A stretch of DNA of 64,000 nucleotides. Origin: Bradyrhizobium sp. LTSP885 (GTDB lineage: Bacteria; Pseudomonadota; Alphaproteobacteria; Rhizobiales; Xanthobacteraceae). Below the pieces are notes generated by a model. It was not told the origin of the DNA. It saw only the letters and a program-made list of their open reading frames with translations, and searched no databases. A program made the translations under genes and the position numbers. The DNA lies in NCBI RefSeq assembly GCF_000938305.1, contig NZ_JYMT01000032.1, forward strand, positions 1-64,000, read 5' to 3'. Shown here piece by piece: positions 1 through 8,153 of the stretch (position 1 is its first letter; each line of letters opens with the position of its first letter).

Positions 1-2
1 TA

Positions 3-626
3 CGCGTCGATCTTCCGACCGAGGTGGCACGGACAACGATCGTGCCGGCCTTACCGGATTTCATGGCGGCTCATCCAGAGTTGGAGCTGGAGGTGTCGAG
101 TACGGATCGGCAGGTCGATCTGGTTCAAGAGGGGTTCGACTGTGTATTGCGGCTTGGATCCATAAGGGACGAGACGCTGATCGCCCGCCCGCTGGGCCGG
201 TTGCGTATGGTCAACGCTGCCAGTCCCGCCTATCTAGCGCGCTATGGCGTCCCCCGATCGCTAGAAGATCTCCAGCGTCAGGAGCATCGGGCAATTCATT
301 TTTCGACGATGCTGGCCGCAAGACCCTATGGATGGGAATATCCGGACGGCGACGGCTACGCGACGCTTCAGTTGCCAGGTGCGCTACACGTTAACAGTGC
401 GCAGACCTACGAAGCCGCTGCCCTCGCCGGCCTTGGCCTGATTCAGGCGCCACTCTTGGGGATTGGCCGATACCTGGAGAGTGGAGCGCTTGTGGAGATC
501 ATACCCGATTTTCGTCGCCGGGCGCTCGCTGTGTCCCTCGTCGTAGCACATCGAAGCAATCTGTCGCGCCGAGTCCGCGCGTTCATGAAATGGATCGAAA
601 ATGTGCTGACGCCGTATCTGGAATAG
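3..626 (+). CDS. LysR-family regulator, C-terminal part (5' truncated by the window edge)
   Basis: The reading frame is open from the first bases, so the start and the helix-turn-helix lie outside the window. What remains is about 207 residues of a LysR substrate-binding domain. It opens with the RVDLPTEVA strand that follows the linker helix in this family, continues with the VDLVQEGFDCVLRLG stretch, and ends in the two-lobed effector fold. The subgroup resembles LysR proteins that control oxidoreductases or transporters. The target is unknown because the upstream neighbour is not visible. The gene is convergent with the livF-side operon that ends at 813. Confidence 0.85.
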   Translation, partial: RVDLPTEVARTTIVPALPDFMAAHPELELEVSSTDRQVDLVQEGFDCVLRLGSIRDETLIARPLGRLRMVNAASPAYLARYGVPRSLEDLQRQEHRAIHFSTMLAARPYGWEYPDGDGYATLQLPGALHVNSAQTYEAAALAGLGLIQAPLLGIGRYLESGALVEIIPDFRRRALAVSLVVAHRSNLSRRVRAFMKWIENVLTPYLE

Positions 627-812
627 CGAGACGAACATCTTCGTCCGGTCCTCGAAAATCAACGTTTGAAGAGGAGCGAAGCGGACGTAGTCACCAATCA
701 CACGACGCCGTCGGGTTTATAGGTACACGACCTAGTGTGTCCCGATCATGCGAGGCCCCACTCCTACTTTGCATGGGGTTGTTTTCGCAGTTTTTAGTCC
801 CGCTCTTGGTCT
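627..812. other. Convergent intergenic region with a weak hairpin
   Basis: This 186-bp gap separates two convergent genes and I see no credible gene in it. A short dyad (CCCCA at 756-760, TGGGG at 774-778) is followed by T-rich sequence up to about 796, so it may act as a weak terminator for the LysR gene. The motif resembles a short intergenic element I recall from Bradyrhizobium-type genomes, but I cannot check this here. Confidence 0.35.
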
Positions 813-1526
813 CTAATGCCCGCCGAGATAGGCCGCGATCAGCTTCGGGTCGTGGATCAGGGTGTCCGCGGGCCCTGACTGGATGATCTCGCCGGTTTCC
901 AGCACATAGCCGTAGTCGGCGGTCTCCAGCGCAGCCCGCGCGTTCTGCTCGACCAGCAGGACCGATACGCCGAGGCTGCGCAGCGAGGCGATGGTGCGGA
1001 AGATCTCGCGCACGATGAGCGGCGCCAGCCCAAGGCTGGGTTCATCGAGCACGAGCAGTTTCGGCTTCGCCATCAGCGCGCGGCCGAGCGCGAGCATTTG
1101 CCGCTCGCCGCCCGACAACGTGCCGGCGGCCTGCTTGCTGCGCTCCTTGAGCCGCGGGAAGCGGTCGAAGACGTCGTCGAGGCTCTTCCGTGTCGTCGAG
1201 CGATCGCGCAGGCTGTAGGTGCCGAGCAACAGATTGTCGGCGACCGACATGTCGGCGAACAGCTCGCGCTTCTCAGGGACCAAGCAGAGGCCGCGCTCGA
1301 CGCGGCCCTCGACATCGATCTTCGCCAGATTGGCGCCCTGGAACAGCATCCGTCCTGTGGACCGCAGCAAGCCGATCGCCGCCATCAGCAGCGTGGTCTT
1401 GCCGGCGCCGTTCGGGCCGATCACGGTCACAATTTGTCCCTGCTCGACGGACAGCGAGACGTTGCGCACCGCCTCCACCTTGCCGTAAGCGACGGACACA
1501 TTCTCGATCGAGAGCATCTGCGTCAT
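813..1526 (-). CDS. livF: Branched-chain-type ABC importer ATPase LivF
   Basis: This 237-residue cytoplasmic ATPase powers a LIV/HAAT-type ABC importer. Walker A GPNGAGKT lies at residues 37-44, followed by the signature LSGGERQ and Walker B LLVLDEPSLGLAP. The ending, with a short C-terminal tail (LIAAYLGGH), is typical of LivF and distinguishes it from LivG. Its start overlaps the stop of the upstream livMG fusion by 4 bp, so the two are translationally coupled. It is the last gene of the operon binding protein-livH-livMG-livF. The substrate is unknown; the neighbouring CoA ligases and thiolase suggest an organic or aromatic acid rather than an amino acid. Confidence 0.93.
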   Translation of the reverse strand: MTQMLSIENVSVAYGKVEAVRNVSLSVEQGQIVTVIGPNGAGKTTLLMAAIGLLRSTGRMLFQGANLAKIDVEGRVERGLCLVPEKRELFADMSVADNLLLGTYSLRDRSTTRKSLDDVFDRFPRLKERSKQAAGTLSGGERQMLALGRALMAKPKLLVLDEPSLGLAPLIVREIFRTIASLRSLGVSVLLVEQNARAALETADYGYVLETGEIIQSGPADTLIHDPKLIAAYLGGH

Positions 1527-3292
1527 GCGACCCCTCCGAGATAGGCTTCCTGGACCCGGGCGTCGCTGCGGATCGCCGCCGGTCCGCCCTCGCAGAGCTT
1601 TGAACCGAAATCGAGCACGACGATGCGATCGACCAGCGACATGACGAATTCCATGTCGTGCTCGACCAGCAGGATCGTCAGATGGTCCGATCGCAGCGAG
1701 CGCAGCAATTCGGCGAGCTTCTGCTTCTCCTGACGGCGCAGCCCGGCCGCGGGCTCGTCGAGTACGAGCAGCGTCGGATCGGCTGCGAGCGCGCGGGCGA
1801 TTTCAAGCACGCGCTGATTGCCGAGCGGCAGGTTGCCGGCGAACTCGAACGGCTTGTCGCCGAGCCCGACCCGTTCGAGTTGCTGCAACGCCTCGTAGCG
1901 CGCGCTGGCTTCTTCCGCCTGATTCAGGCGCAGGGCGCCGGCGAGCAGGCCGGTCCTGGTGCGCGAGTAGGTGCCGAGCAGCACGTTGTCGAGCAGCGTC
2001 ATGTGCGGGCGCAGCTTGACGTGTTGGAAGGTGCGGGAGATCCCGGACCGCGCGATACGGAATTGCGGGTCGCGGGTGATCGATCGATCAGCGAATTTGA
2101 TCTCGCCGCTGTTGGCGCGAAGCGCACCGGTGAGCAGGTTGAACATCGTGCTCTTGCCGGCACCATTCGGGCCGATCAGGCCGAGGATCTCGCCGGACCG
2201 CACCTCGAAGCTGACATTGTTGACGGCGACCAGGCCGCCGAACCGGCGTTGCACGCTGCTGACCTTGAGAAGCGGGGTGCCGGGTGCCGGCTGCTCGCGG
2301 CGCGGCAACGGGGCGGCCTGCTCCGGGCGGGACAATTTCAGATCCGGCAGCAGGCCGGAAATGAAGGGGACGATGCCTTGCCGCGCGCGTTGCAGGAACA
2401 AGATGAACAGCGCCGAGAATGCCACGATCTCGAGCTGACCCGAGGCACCTTTCGCGATCAGCGGAAGGTAGTCCTGCACGGAGTTCTTCAGCAGCGTGAC
2501 GATCGCAGCGCCGACCACACCGCCCAAAACGCTGCCGGCGCCGCCAACCATCGCCATCATCAGATATTCGATGCCCATGCTGGCATCAAACGGTCCGGGA
2601 CTGACGAAGCGGCCGAGATGGGCGTAGAGCCATCCGGACAGCGCGCCACAGAAAGCGGCGATGACGAACGTCAGGAGCCTGATCTGGAATGCACTGATTC
2701 CGAGGCTTTCCACGAGCGTATTGCCGCCACGAAGTGCCCGCATCGCGCGGCCGATGCGGGAGTCCAAGAGGTTGTAGCAAAGCAGAAGGACCGCAGCGAC
2801 GATCGCCCAGATCAGGAAATAGATCTGCCAGCTCTGGACCAGGGCAACCGGGCCGATCGAGATCGGGGGAAGGCCCGAAATGCCGTTATGTTCGCCAAGC
2901 CCGTCGATGTTGCCGAACAGGAATGCGATCGCCAGCCCCCACGCGACCGTGCTCAGCGACAGGAAATGGCCCTGCAGGCGCAGCGTCACGAGGCCCAGCA
3001 TCGCTGCGATGCTGCAGGTCAGGACAACTGCCAACAGCAGTCCGAGCCAGGGCGAATAGCCGTTCAGCGCCGTCACCCACGCCGTGGAATAGGCTGCAAT
3101 GCCGACGAAAGCGGCCTGGCCGAATGACACGATGCCGCCGACCCCGGTCAACAGCGCAAGCCCGATCGCTGCGAGCGCATAGATGCCGACGTAGTTCAGC
3201 AATGTGATGCTGAACGGATTGAGCACGAAGGGCGCCGCGATGAGACAGGCGACCACTGCTGCAATGATGAGGCGGATTTGCAGCCGGGTCAT
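1523..3292 (-). CDS. Fused LivM permease - LivG ATPase
   Basis: This 589-residue protein joins an inner-membrane permease of the LivM type (about residues 1-305, eight or more hydrophobic helices) to a LivG-type ATPase (about 340-589). The ATPase half shows Walker A GPNGAGKS, the TFQHVKL region, the family-typical degenerate signature LPLGNQRVLEIARAL and Walker B LLVLDEPAAGL. Fusions of this kind are frequent in Bradyrhizobium-like genomes. The gene overlaps livH and livF by 4 bp on either side, which suggests one translationally coupled transcript. It provides half of the membrane channel and one of the two nucleotide-binding domains. Confidence 0.93.
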   Translation of the reverse strand: MTRLQIRLIIAAVVACLIAAPFVLNPFSITLLNYVGIYALAAIGLALLTGVGGIVSFGQAAFVGIAAYSTAWVTALNGYSPWLGLLLAVVLTCSIAAMLGLVTLRLQGHFLSLSTVAWGLAIAFLFGNIDGLGEHNGISGLPPISIGPVALVQSWQIYFLIWAIVAAVLLLCYNLLDSRIGRAMRALRGGNTLVESLGISAFQIRLLTFVIAAFCGALSGWLYAHLGRFVSPGPFDASMGIEYLMMAMVGGAGSVLGGVVGAAIVTLLKNSVQDYLPLIAKGASGQLEIVAFSALFILFLQRARQGIVPFISGLLPDLKLSRPEQAAPLPRREQPAPGTPLLKVSSVQRRFGGLVAVNNVSFEVRSGEILGLIGPNGAGKSTMFNLLTGALRANSGEIKFADRSITRDPQFRIARSGISRTFQHVKLRPHMTLLDNVLLGTYSRTRTGLLAGALRLNQAEEASARYEALQQLERVGLGDKPFEFAGNLPLGNQRVLEIARALAADPTLLVLDEPAAGLRRQEKQKLAELLRSLRSDHLTILLVEHDMEFVMSLVDRIVVLDFGSKLCEGGPAAIRSDARVQEAYLGGVA

Positions 3293-4332
3293 TCCTCGAT
3301 CTCCTCTTCGGAATGCTGCGTGGCGAGTGAGCGCCAGAGCAGGACGGGGATCAGCAGCGAGAACACGATGACGTCCTTCAGGGTGCTGCTTTCGAATGAA
3401 GCGAAGCTTTCGAGAATGCCGACGCCGAACGCCCCGAGCGCGGCTCCGGGGTAGCTGACCAGGCCGCCGACGATGGCGCCGACAAAGGCCTTCAGCCCGA
3501 TCAGGAATCCGGAGTCGTAGAAGATCGTGTTGACCGGCGCGATCAGGATGCCGGAGACGCCCGCCATCAGCGATCCCAACAGATAGGCGATGGTTCCGGC
3601 GCGCGCCGGCCTGATGCCCATCAGCCGCGCGCCGGTCCGATTGAAGGCGGTGGCGCGCAGCGCCTTGCCGAGGAGGGTGAAATCGAAGAACAGGAATAGC
3701 AGGCCGCTGAACACCAGCGCCGCCGTCAGGATCAGCACGGTTTGTCCGGGAACGTGAACGTCGCCGATATCAAGCGCAAGCGAGGTCAGCGGCTCGGTCC
3801 TGACGCCTTCGGGGCCGAAGAACATCAGCCCCAGTCCGACCAGCGCGAAATGCAGGGCGACCGAGACCGTCAGCAGCAGCAGAACCGACGCGTCCGCGAT
3901 CGGGCGAAATACGATCCGGTCCAGCAGCGGCGCGACCGGCAGGATGAGCAGCAGAGCCAGCACGATCCGGATCTGCATCGGTGGGTTGAAGCGCATCGCC
4001 AGCCAGACGATCCCGACCGCGACCAGGGGAAGCACGAGATAGCCGAGCACGGCCTTCGGCATCGCGCGAAGCTCGCCCGCGCGCGCCAGCGACGTCACCT
4101 CCATCAGGCAGGCCATGCAGGCCAGCACGACGACCAGCCCGACCGTCCCGGGCAGCTGCTTGGCGTCGAGCGCAGCCAGCGTCAGCGCGGTGAAGGCCGC
4201 GATGTCGCCGAATGGGATGAAGATCACCCGCGTGACGGTGAAGATCAGCACGGTTCCGATCGCGACCAGGGCATAGATTGCCCCGGTCGCTATTCCATCG
4301 ACCGCGAGGATCGCTGCGATGTCTGCCGTCAT
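3289..4332 (-). CDS. livH: Branched-chain-type ABC importer permease LivH
   Basis: An integral membrane protein of 347 residues with about eight hydrophobic segments, beginning MTADIAAILAVDGIATGAIY as LivH proteins do. It carries the conserved cytoplasmic loop GKALRATAFNRTGARLMGI, which couples to the ATPase. I chose the ATG ending at 4332 because it sits after an AGGA-type ribosome site. A longer frame to 4401 would add 23 unlike residues that run into the preceding binding-protein gene. It pairs with the LivM half of the fusion protein. A hydrophobic stretch around residues 75-130 is longer than in typical LivH. Confidence 0.9.
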   Translation of the reverse strand: MTADIAAILAVDGIATGAIYALVAIGTVLIFTVTRVIFIPFGDIAAFTALTLAALDAKQLPGTVGLVVVLACMACLMEVTSLARAGELRAMPKAVLGYLVLPLVAVGIVWLAMRFNPPMQIRIVLALLLILPVAPLLDRIVFRPIADASVLLLLTVSVALHFALVGLGLMFFGPEGVRTEPLTSLALDIGDVHVPGQTVLILTAALVFSGLLFLFFDFTLLGKALRATAFNRTGARLMGIRPARAGTIAYLLGSLMAGVSGILIAPVNTIFYDSGFLIGLKAFVGAIVGGLVSYPGAALGAFGVGILESFASFESSTLKDVIVFSLLIPVLLWRSLATQHSEEEIEE

Positions 4333-4360
4333 GCCTTTGATCGTCCTTTGGTGCTCTCGC

Positions 4361-5509
4361 TCAGGGCTCGTAGGTCCAGGCGCCATTGACCAGGCGGACA
4401 ATCACCAGCGCGCGTTCGTCGACACCGTGATAGGCGCCGGGCTTGAAGTTGTAGATCGCATGCACGCCCGGCATTTCCTTGGTGTTCAGGATCTCGTCGC
4501 GCAGCGCCTTGTGGAATTCGGCAGTGCCGGGCTTCGCGGTCTTCAACGCGCGCGCCGCGGCTTCTGTGAAGATCTTCCAGCCGTCGAAGGAATAGGCTGA
4601 AAAACCGTCCGTCGACGGCAGGTTGTTGGCCTTCTGGTAGGCCGCACGGAACTCGAGCGCCAGCTTCTTGGCGAAATGAGTGTCTGGAAGCTGCTCGGCC
4701 ACGATGACGGGACCTGCGGAAACCTGAATTCCGTCGGCGGCCTTGCCGCCGACGCGCACGAAATCGGGATTGACCAGCGCCACCGTACCGTAGGTCTTGC
4801 CCTTGAAGCCACGGTCGGCAAGCGCCAATAGCGGCAGCGCGCCCTGCGTGCCCGACCCGCCGTCCAGGACGGCATCGGGACGGGTCGCGAGCACCTTGAG
4901 GATCTGGCCGGTGACCGAGGTATCGACGCGTGCATAGCGTTCGTTGGTCAGCACCTTGATGCCGTCATCGGCTTCGACCGCCTTGGCGCCGTTATAGACG
5001 AGATCGCCCCAGGCGTCGGAGAAGCCGATATAGCCGATGTTCTTCATACCATCGCGCTTCATGCGGTCGGCGACGACCTTGACCAGCAACGAGGCGGGCT
5101 GCGGAACGCAGATGCCCCATTGATCGGCCGGGTCCGGCAGTCCGATGATCGGGGAGACGGCGATCATCGGCACCTTCAGCTCGGTCGCGACCGCCATCAT
5201 GGCGATGGTCGAGGGCGCGGTCGCGGTGCCGATCAACAGATCGACCTTCTCTTCTTCGATGAGCTTGCGGGCGGCGCGGCTCGCGGCGGAGGGATCGGAG
5301 CCGTCGTCGAGTTGGATCAGCCGGATCTTCTCACCGTTGACCTCGCCCTTGTATTCGAGCGCGGCCTGGATACCCCGCCCATAGGGGATGCCGATCGAGG
5401 CGCCGGGTCCACTGAGCGAGGTCACGAACCCGACCGTGATGTCGGCCTGTGCGGTCGAGGCCGCGACGAGGCCGCCGAACAGTGCAGCCAAACTCAAGAT
5501 CTTGCGCAT
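4361..5509 (-). CDS. Periplasmic LIV-type solute-binding protein
   Basis: A 382-residue periplasmic binding protein with a Sec signal peptide (MRKILSLAALFGGLVAASTAQA) and the two-lobed type I fold of LivJ-like receptors (ITVGFVTSLSGPGASIGIPY, SRAARKLIEEEKVDLLIGTA). It is the first gene of the LIV-type operon and presumably defines its substrate. It is clearly related to the second binding protein at 11413-12573: both share the VGFVT-LSGP start and the QLDDGSDP motif. The cluster therefore encodes two receptors for one channel. The 72-bp gap to the divergent hydrolase gene must hold both promoters. Confidence 0.92.
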   Translation of the reverse strand: MRKILSLAALFGGLVAASTAQADITVGFVTSLSGPGASIGIPYGRGIQAALEYKGEVNGEKIRLIQLDDGSDPSAASRAARKLIEEEKVDLLIGTATAPSTIAMMAVATELKVPMIAVSPIIGLPDPADQWGICVPQPASLLVKVVADRMKRDGMKNIGYIGFSDAWGDLVYNGAKAVEADDGIKVLTNERYARVDTSVTGQILKVLATRPDAVLDGGSGTQGALPLLALADRGFKGKTYGTVALVNPDFVRVGGKAADGIQVSAGPVIVAEQLPDTHFAKKLALEFRAAYQKANNLPSTDGFSAYSFDGWKIFTEAAARALKTAKPGTAEFHKALRDEILNTKEMPGVHAIYNFKPGAYHGVDERALVIVRLVNGAWTYEP

Positions 5510-5581
5510 TGCGTTCCCCTTGGTTGAAAACAGCCGCTAGCTGAGCGAAATGTAAGGTTGGATCGAAGTAGGAGCTATGAA

Positions 5582-6406
5582 ATGACCACGAGCAAAGCCG
5601 GCTCTCACGTCGAACGCCGCTTCGTCACGACGCAGCTTGGCCGCATTCACGTGGCCATGACGGGAAATGGGTTTCCCGTCTTGCTGCTGCACCAGACGCC
5701 GCGTTCGTGGGACGAGTATCGCGACGTGCTGCCGTTGCTCGGCCACGATTTTCGCGCGATTGCGATGGACACGCCCGGTTTCGGGGATTCCGACCGGCCG
5801 ACCGGCGAACCTTCGATCGAAGCCTGGGCGCAGACCGCGCTGGCGCTGCTCGACGCGCTTGAATTGCCGCGCGCCGCGATCGTCGGACATCACACCGGCG
5901 CTGTCATCGCTGTGGAAATGGCCGCTTCGGCACCGGCGCGGGTGAGCGCGCTGGTGCTTTCGGCCTGTCCCTTCGTCGATGCGGCGCGCCGCGCCAAGCA
6001 CCAGGGCATGCGGGTCATCGACGATGTCGAGACGCGGAGCGACGGCGCTCATCTCACGGAGCTCTGGGCGCGCCGTCAGCCATTTTATCCGGCCGGCGAT
6101 ACCGATCTGTTGCAGCGCTTCATCATCGACGCGCTGCGGTCTGGCGAGATGGCGGCCGAGGGCCACCGGGTGGTGAATCGCTATCGGATGGAGGACCGTC
6201 TGGGACTCATCCGGTGCCCCACGCTGGTCATTGCTCCGACGGGCGATCCACACGTTCATCCGGTGGCTCCGAAGGTCGCCGGTGCGATCGACGGCAGCAT
6301 CCTGCGCGAGCTCTCAGGAGGCATGGTGCCGCTTCCCGATCAGATGCCGGAGGCATTCGCCGGCTTGGTGCGAGACTTCGTGGCTGCTCACGTCGCCAAA
6401 CCCTGA
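5582..6406 (+). CDS. Alpha/beta-hydrolase-fold protein with a non-canonical nucleophile elbow
   Basis: The 274-residue cytosolic protein has the alpha/beta hydrolase order: oxyanion-loop HQTPRSWDEY, the strand-turn MDTPGFGDSDRP, the nucleophile elbow and a C-terminal cap. The elbow reads GHHTG (residues 102-106) instead of G-x-S/D/C-x-G, so a histidine sits where the nucleophile should be. The usual C-terminal catalytic His also appears replaced (SGGMVPLPDQ). The acid-loop Asp (GDPHVHP) is kept. The ATG at 5582 follows AGGAG at 5570-5574 and is preferred to an upstream TTG. It may use another chemistry (lyase, decarboxylase or cofactor-free oxygenase). This is inference; only the fold is secure. 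Confidence 0.82.
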   Translation: MTTSKAGSHVERRFVTTQLGRIHVAMTGNGFPVLLLHQTPRSWDEYRDVLPLLGHDFRAIAMDTPGFGDSDRPTGEPSIEAWAQTALALLDALELPRAAIVGHHTGAVIAVEMAASAPARVSALVLSACPFVDAARRAKHQGMRVIDDVETRSDGAHLTELWARRQPFYPAGDTDLLQRFIIDALRSGEMAAEGHRVVNRYRMEDRLGLIRCPTLVIAPTGDPHVHPVAPKVAGAIDGSILRELSGGMVPLPDQMPEAFAGLVRDFVAAHVAKP

Positions 6407-6885
6407 CACGACGCGGCCGCGTCGGGCGAGGGGGACCCCGCCGGCAGCACCTGTTGTTCCGAGGTCGATGATCTCAGCCACGCTGGAGAAACCCCTGATC
6501 GACGTCCCTGACGACGCGGCGTGCGCCCACGCGGCGTCGGCCCTGTCAATTATTTGAAGTCTAAAGTATCTGTCGGCCGAACGTCAATACACCCTTTGCG
6601 GAAAAGTTGGTCGCGGCAGGTGCTGTCACGAAAGCCGAATTCGCTTATGCAAAAGGGAAAGGCGCGATCTGCCTGTCGTTTCGGCAAACCGTTGCCGCCA
6701 TGCGCGGCGTGCGTGATCGTGCCGTTCAATTGACGCCAAAATTGTTTTGTGGTTGAAATAATTCGGTCGACGGGACGGTGCCATCGCTACGGCACGCGTT
6801 CACAATGACAGGCATGCGTGTGTCGTCAGCCCCCACTTCGGCGGTTCGAGCATCGGCACGGTTGCCTGTGAACAGGATATCCGCT
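6407..6885. other. Long intergenic region, possible decayed coding remnant
   Basis: This is 479 bp without a convincing gene. It holds an A/T-rich dyad-like site at 6549-6569 that recurs upstream of the CoA ligases. A frame is open from 6565 to the stop at 6754-6756, about 63 codons. It reads plausibly protein-like (FAEKLVAAGAVTKAEF) but has no start codon or ribosome site, so it may be the relic of a lost gene or chance. The last part, from about 6740, should contain the promoter of the racemase-fold gene. Confidence 0.4.
6549..6569. promoter_or_regulatory. A/T-rich operator-like site, copy 1
   Basis: The right half TAAAGTAT is a close copy of the right half (TAAACTAT) of the dyad at 14422-14441, and both are followed by CT. 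The left half (TTATTTGA) is degenerate. It stands out in a GC-rich background. A shared transcription-factor site, for example of MarR type, is an inference. It lies far (about 320 bp) from the start at 6886. Confidence 0.35.
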
Positions 6886-7686
6886 GTGCGCATCTTCTGG
6901 CAGAGCTTCGTCGACCAGGCCACGAGCGCGCCCTACATGGCGCGGCTGGCGACTTATCTGAATGAGATCGCCGCGCCCGGCACGTCAGTCCATGTCGAGG
7001 GCATCACGCCAGCCGATCGCGATTTCGGCCGCTTGAGCGAATTCCGTTGCGCGATCCAGGCGGTCGACAATGGGCTCGCGGCACAGGAGCGCGGCTTCGA
7101 CGCCTATGTCATGGGCCACTTCCAGGATCCCGGATTGTACGAGCTGCGCTCGGCGCTGACTGTGCCGGTGGTCGGCGCCGGCGAGGCGACGCTGCTGGCG
7201 GCGTCGCAGCTTGGACGGCGGCTTGGCCTTATCACGCTCGATCAAGCTTTCGAGGTTTGGCATTACGAGCAGGCCGATCGCTATGGTCTGAGCGGCCGTG
7301 TGGTGCACGTCACCGGCATGGGCTGCCGGCCGGAGGATTTCAGCGCCGCGTTTGCCGGCGATGCGGCTGCGAAAGCGCGTATGCTGAACGACTTTGCGGC
7401 CTGCGCGCAGCCGCTGGTCGATCGCGGCGCCGACGTCATCATTCCGGCCGGTGTGTTGCCCGGCCTGCTGATTGCGAGCGAACAGGGATTCAAGATTGGT
7501 CATGCGCCGGTGGTCAACTGCGCGGCGGTTGCGCTGAAGAGCGCCGAAATGTGGGTGCAGTTGCAGCGCCTTAACGGCACCGAACCGAGCCGGGGGCCGA
7601 GCTTTGCGCTCGCCAATGACCGGGCGCGCCAGGATTTTCGCGCACTCGTGGCGCGCACGCAAGCTACCGACTCCAAGATACGCTGA
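6886..7686 (+). CDS. Asp/Glu/hydantoin-racemase-fold protein lacking both catalytic cysteines
   Basis: The 266-residue protein follows the Asp/Glu/hydantoin racemase pattern, beginning VRIFWQSF, with LTVPVVGAGEATLLAAS marking the first domain. Where family members carry the first catalytic cysteine (ACxSDPG) it reads GHFQDPG, with His near residue 78. Where the second (GCAGM) should be it reads IIPAGVLPG. Both cysteines are therefore absent, unlike in the racemase at 27015-27680. I start at GTG 6886, 8 nt after AGGA and matching the family N-terminus. Upstream in-frame ATGs add unlike residues. It is probably not a two-base racemase; a lyase, isomerase or decarboxylase role in the local pathway is possible. 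Confidence 0.82.
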   Translation: MRIFWQSFVDQATSAPYMARLATYLNEIAAPGTSVHVEGITPADRDFGRLSEFRCAIQAVDNGLAAQERGFDAYVMGHFQDPGLYELRSALTVPVVGAGEATLLAASQLGRRLGLITLDQAFEVWHYEQADRYGLSGRVVHVTGMGCRPEDFSAAFAGDAAAKARMLNDFAACAQPLVDRGADVIIPAGVLPGLLIASEQGFKIGHAPVVNCAAVALKSAEMWVQLQRLNGTEPSRGPSFALANDRARQDFRALVARTQATDSKIR

Positions 7687-7694
7687 GGACAACC

Positions 7695-8123
7695 ATGCTG
7701 CGGCCTGACAAGATCCTGTATGAAGCCGAGGTGATGGCAACCGGCGGACGCGACGGCAAGGCCGTGAGCGACGACGGGCTTCTCGCGGTGTCGCTGTCGC
7801 TGCCGAAATCGCTGGGCGGCCCGGGCGGGCCGGGGACCAATCCAGAGCAGCTCTTTGCTGCCGGCTATGCGGCGTGCTTTCTCGGCGCGGTAAAGCTCGT
7901 CGCGCGCACTCGCAAGGTCATGCCGTCGGCAGAACCGACCGTCACCGCCAGGGTCGGCATGGGTCCGGTCGCAATCGGCTATGCGCTGACCGTCGAACTC
8001 AAGGTGCTGATCCCCGGGGTGGAGAAATCCGTCGCCGAGGAGGTCGTTGCCGGCGCCCACGAACGCTGTCCCTATTCGAATGCGACGCGCGGCAACATCG
8101 ACGTCACGCTGACCGTACTCTGA
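7695..8123 (+). CDS. ohr: Organic hydroperoxide resistance protein (OsmC/Ohr family)
   Basis: The 142-residue cytosolic protein is a thiol peroxidase of the Ohr branch. It has the peroxidatic cysteine in AAGYAACFLGAV and the resolving cysteine in RCPYSNATRGNIDV, both with the Ohr consensus around them. Ohr reduces organic and fatty-acid hydroperoxides using a lipoylated or dithiol partner. It starts 8 bp after the racemase-fold gene, so it is very likely co-transcribed. No adjacent OhrR gene is visible. Its placement inside a catabolic operon is unusual and hints that the pathway produces or meets peroxides, which is inference. Confidence 0.93.
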   Translation: MLRPDKILYEAEVMATGGRDGKAVSDDGLLAVSLSLPKSLGGPGGPGTNPEQLFAAGYAACFLGAVKLVARTRKVMPSAEPTVTARVGMGPVAIGYALTVELKVLIPGVEKSVAEEVVAGAHERCPYSNATRGNIDVTLTVL

Positions 8124-8153
8124 GCAGCCTCACGACAGGAATCCGGCAATCCG

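Noticed and set aside
1658-3127. Long open frame on the plus strand opposite livMG
   Set aside because: It mirrors a well-supported ABC gene, has low-complexity Arg/Gln/Asp-rich composition and no recognisable domain. It is an antisense artefact of high GC and strong third-codon bias.
6521-6733. Small plus-strand frame before the racemase-fold gene
   Set aside because: It has no ribosome site or recognisable sequence and spans the operator-like dyad. A different frame there looks more like a relic.
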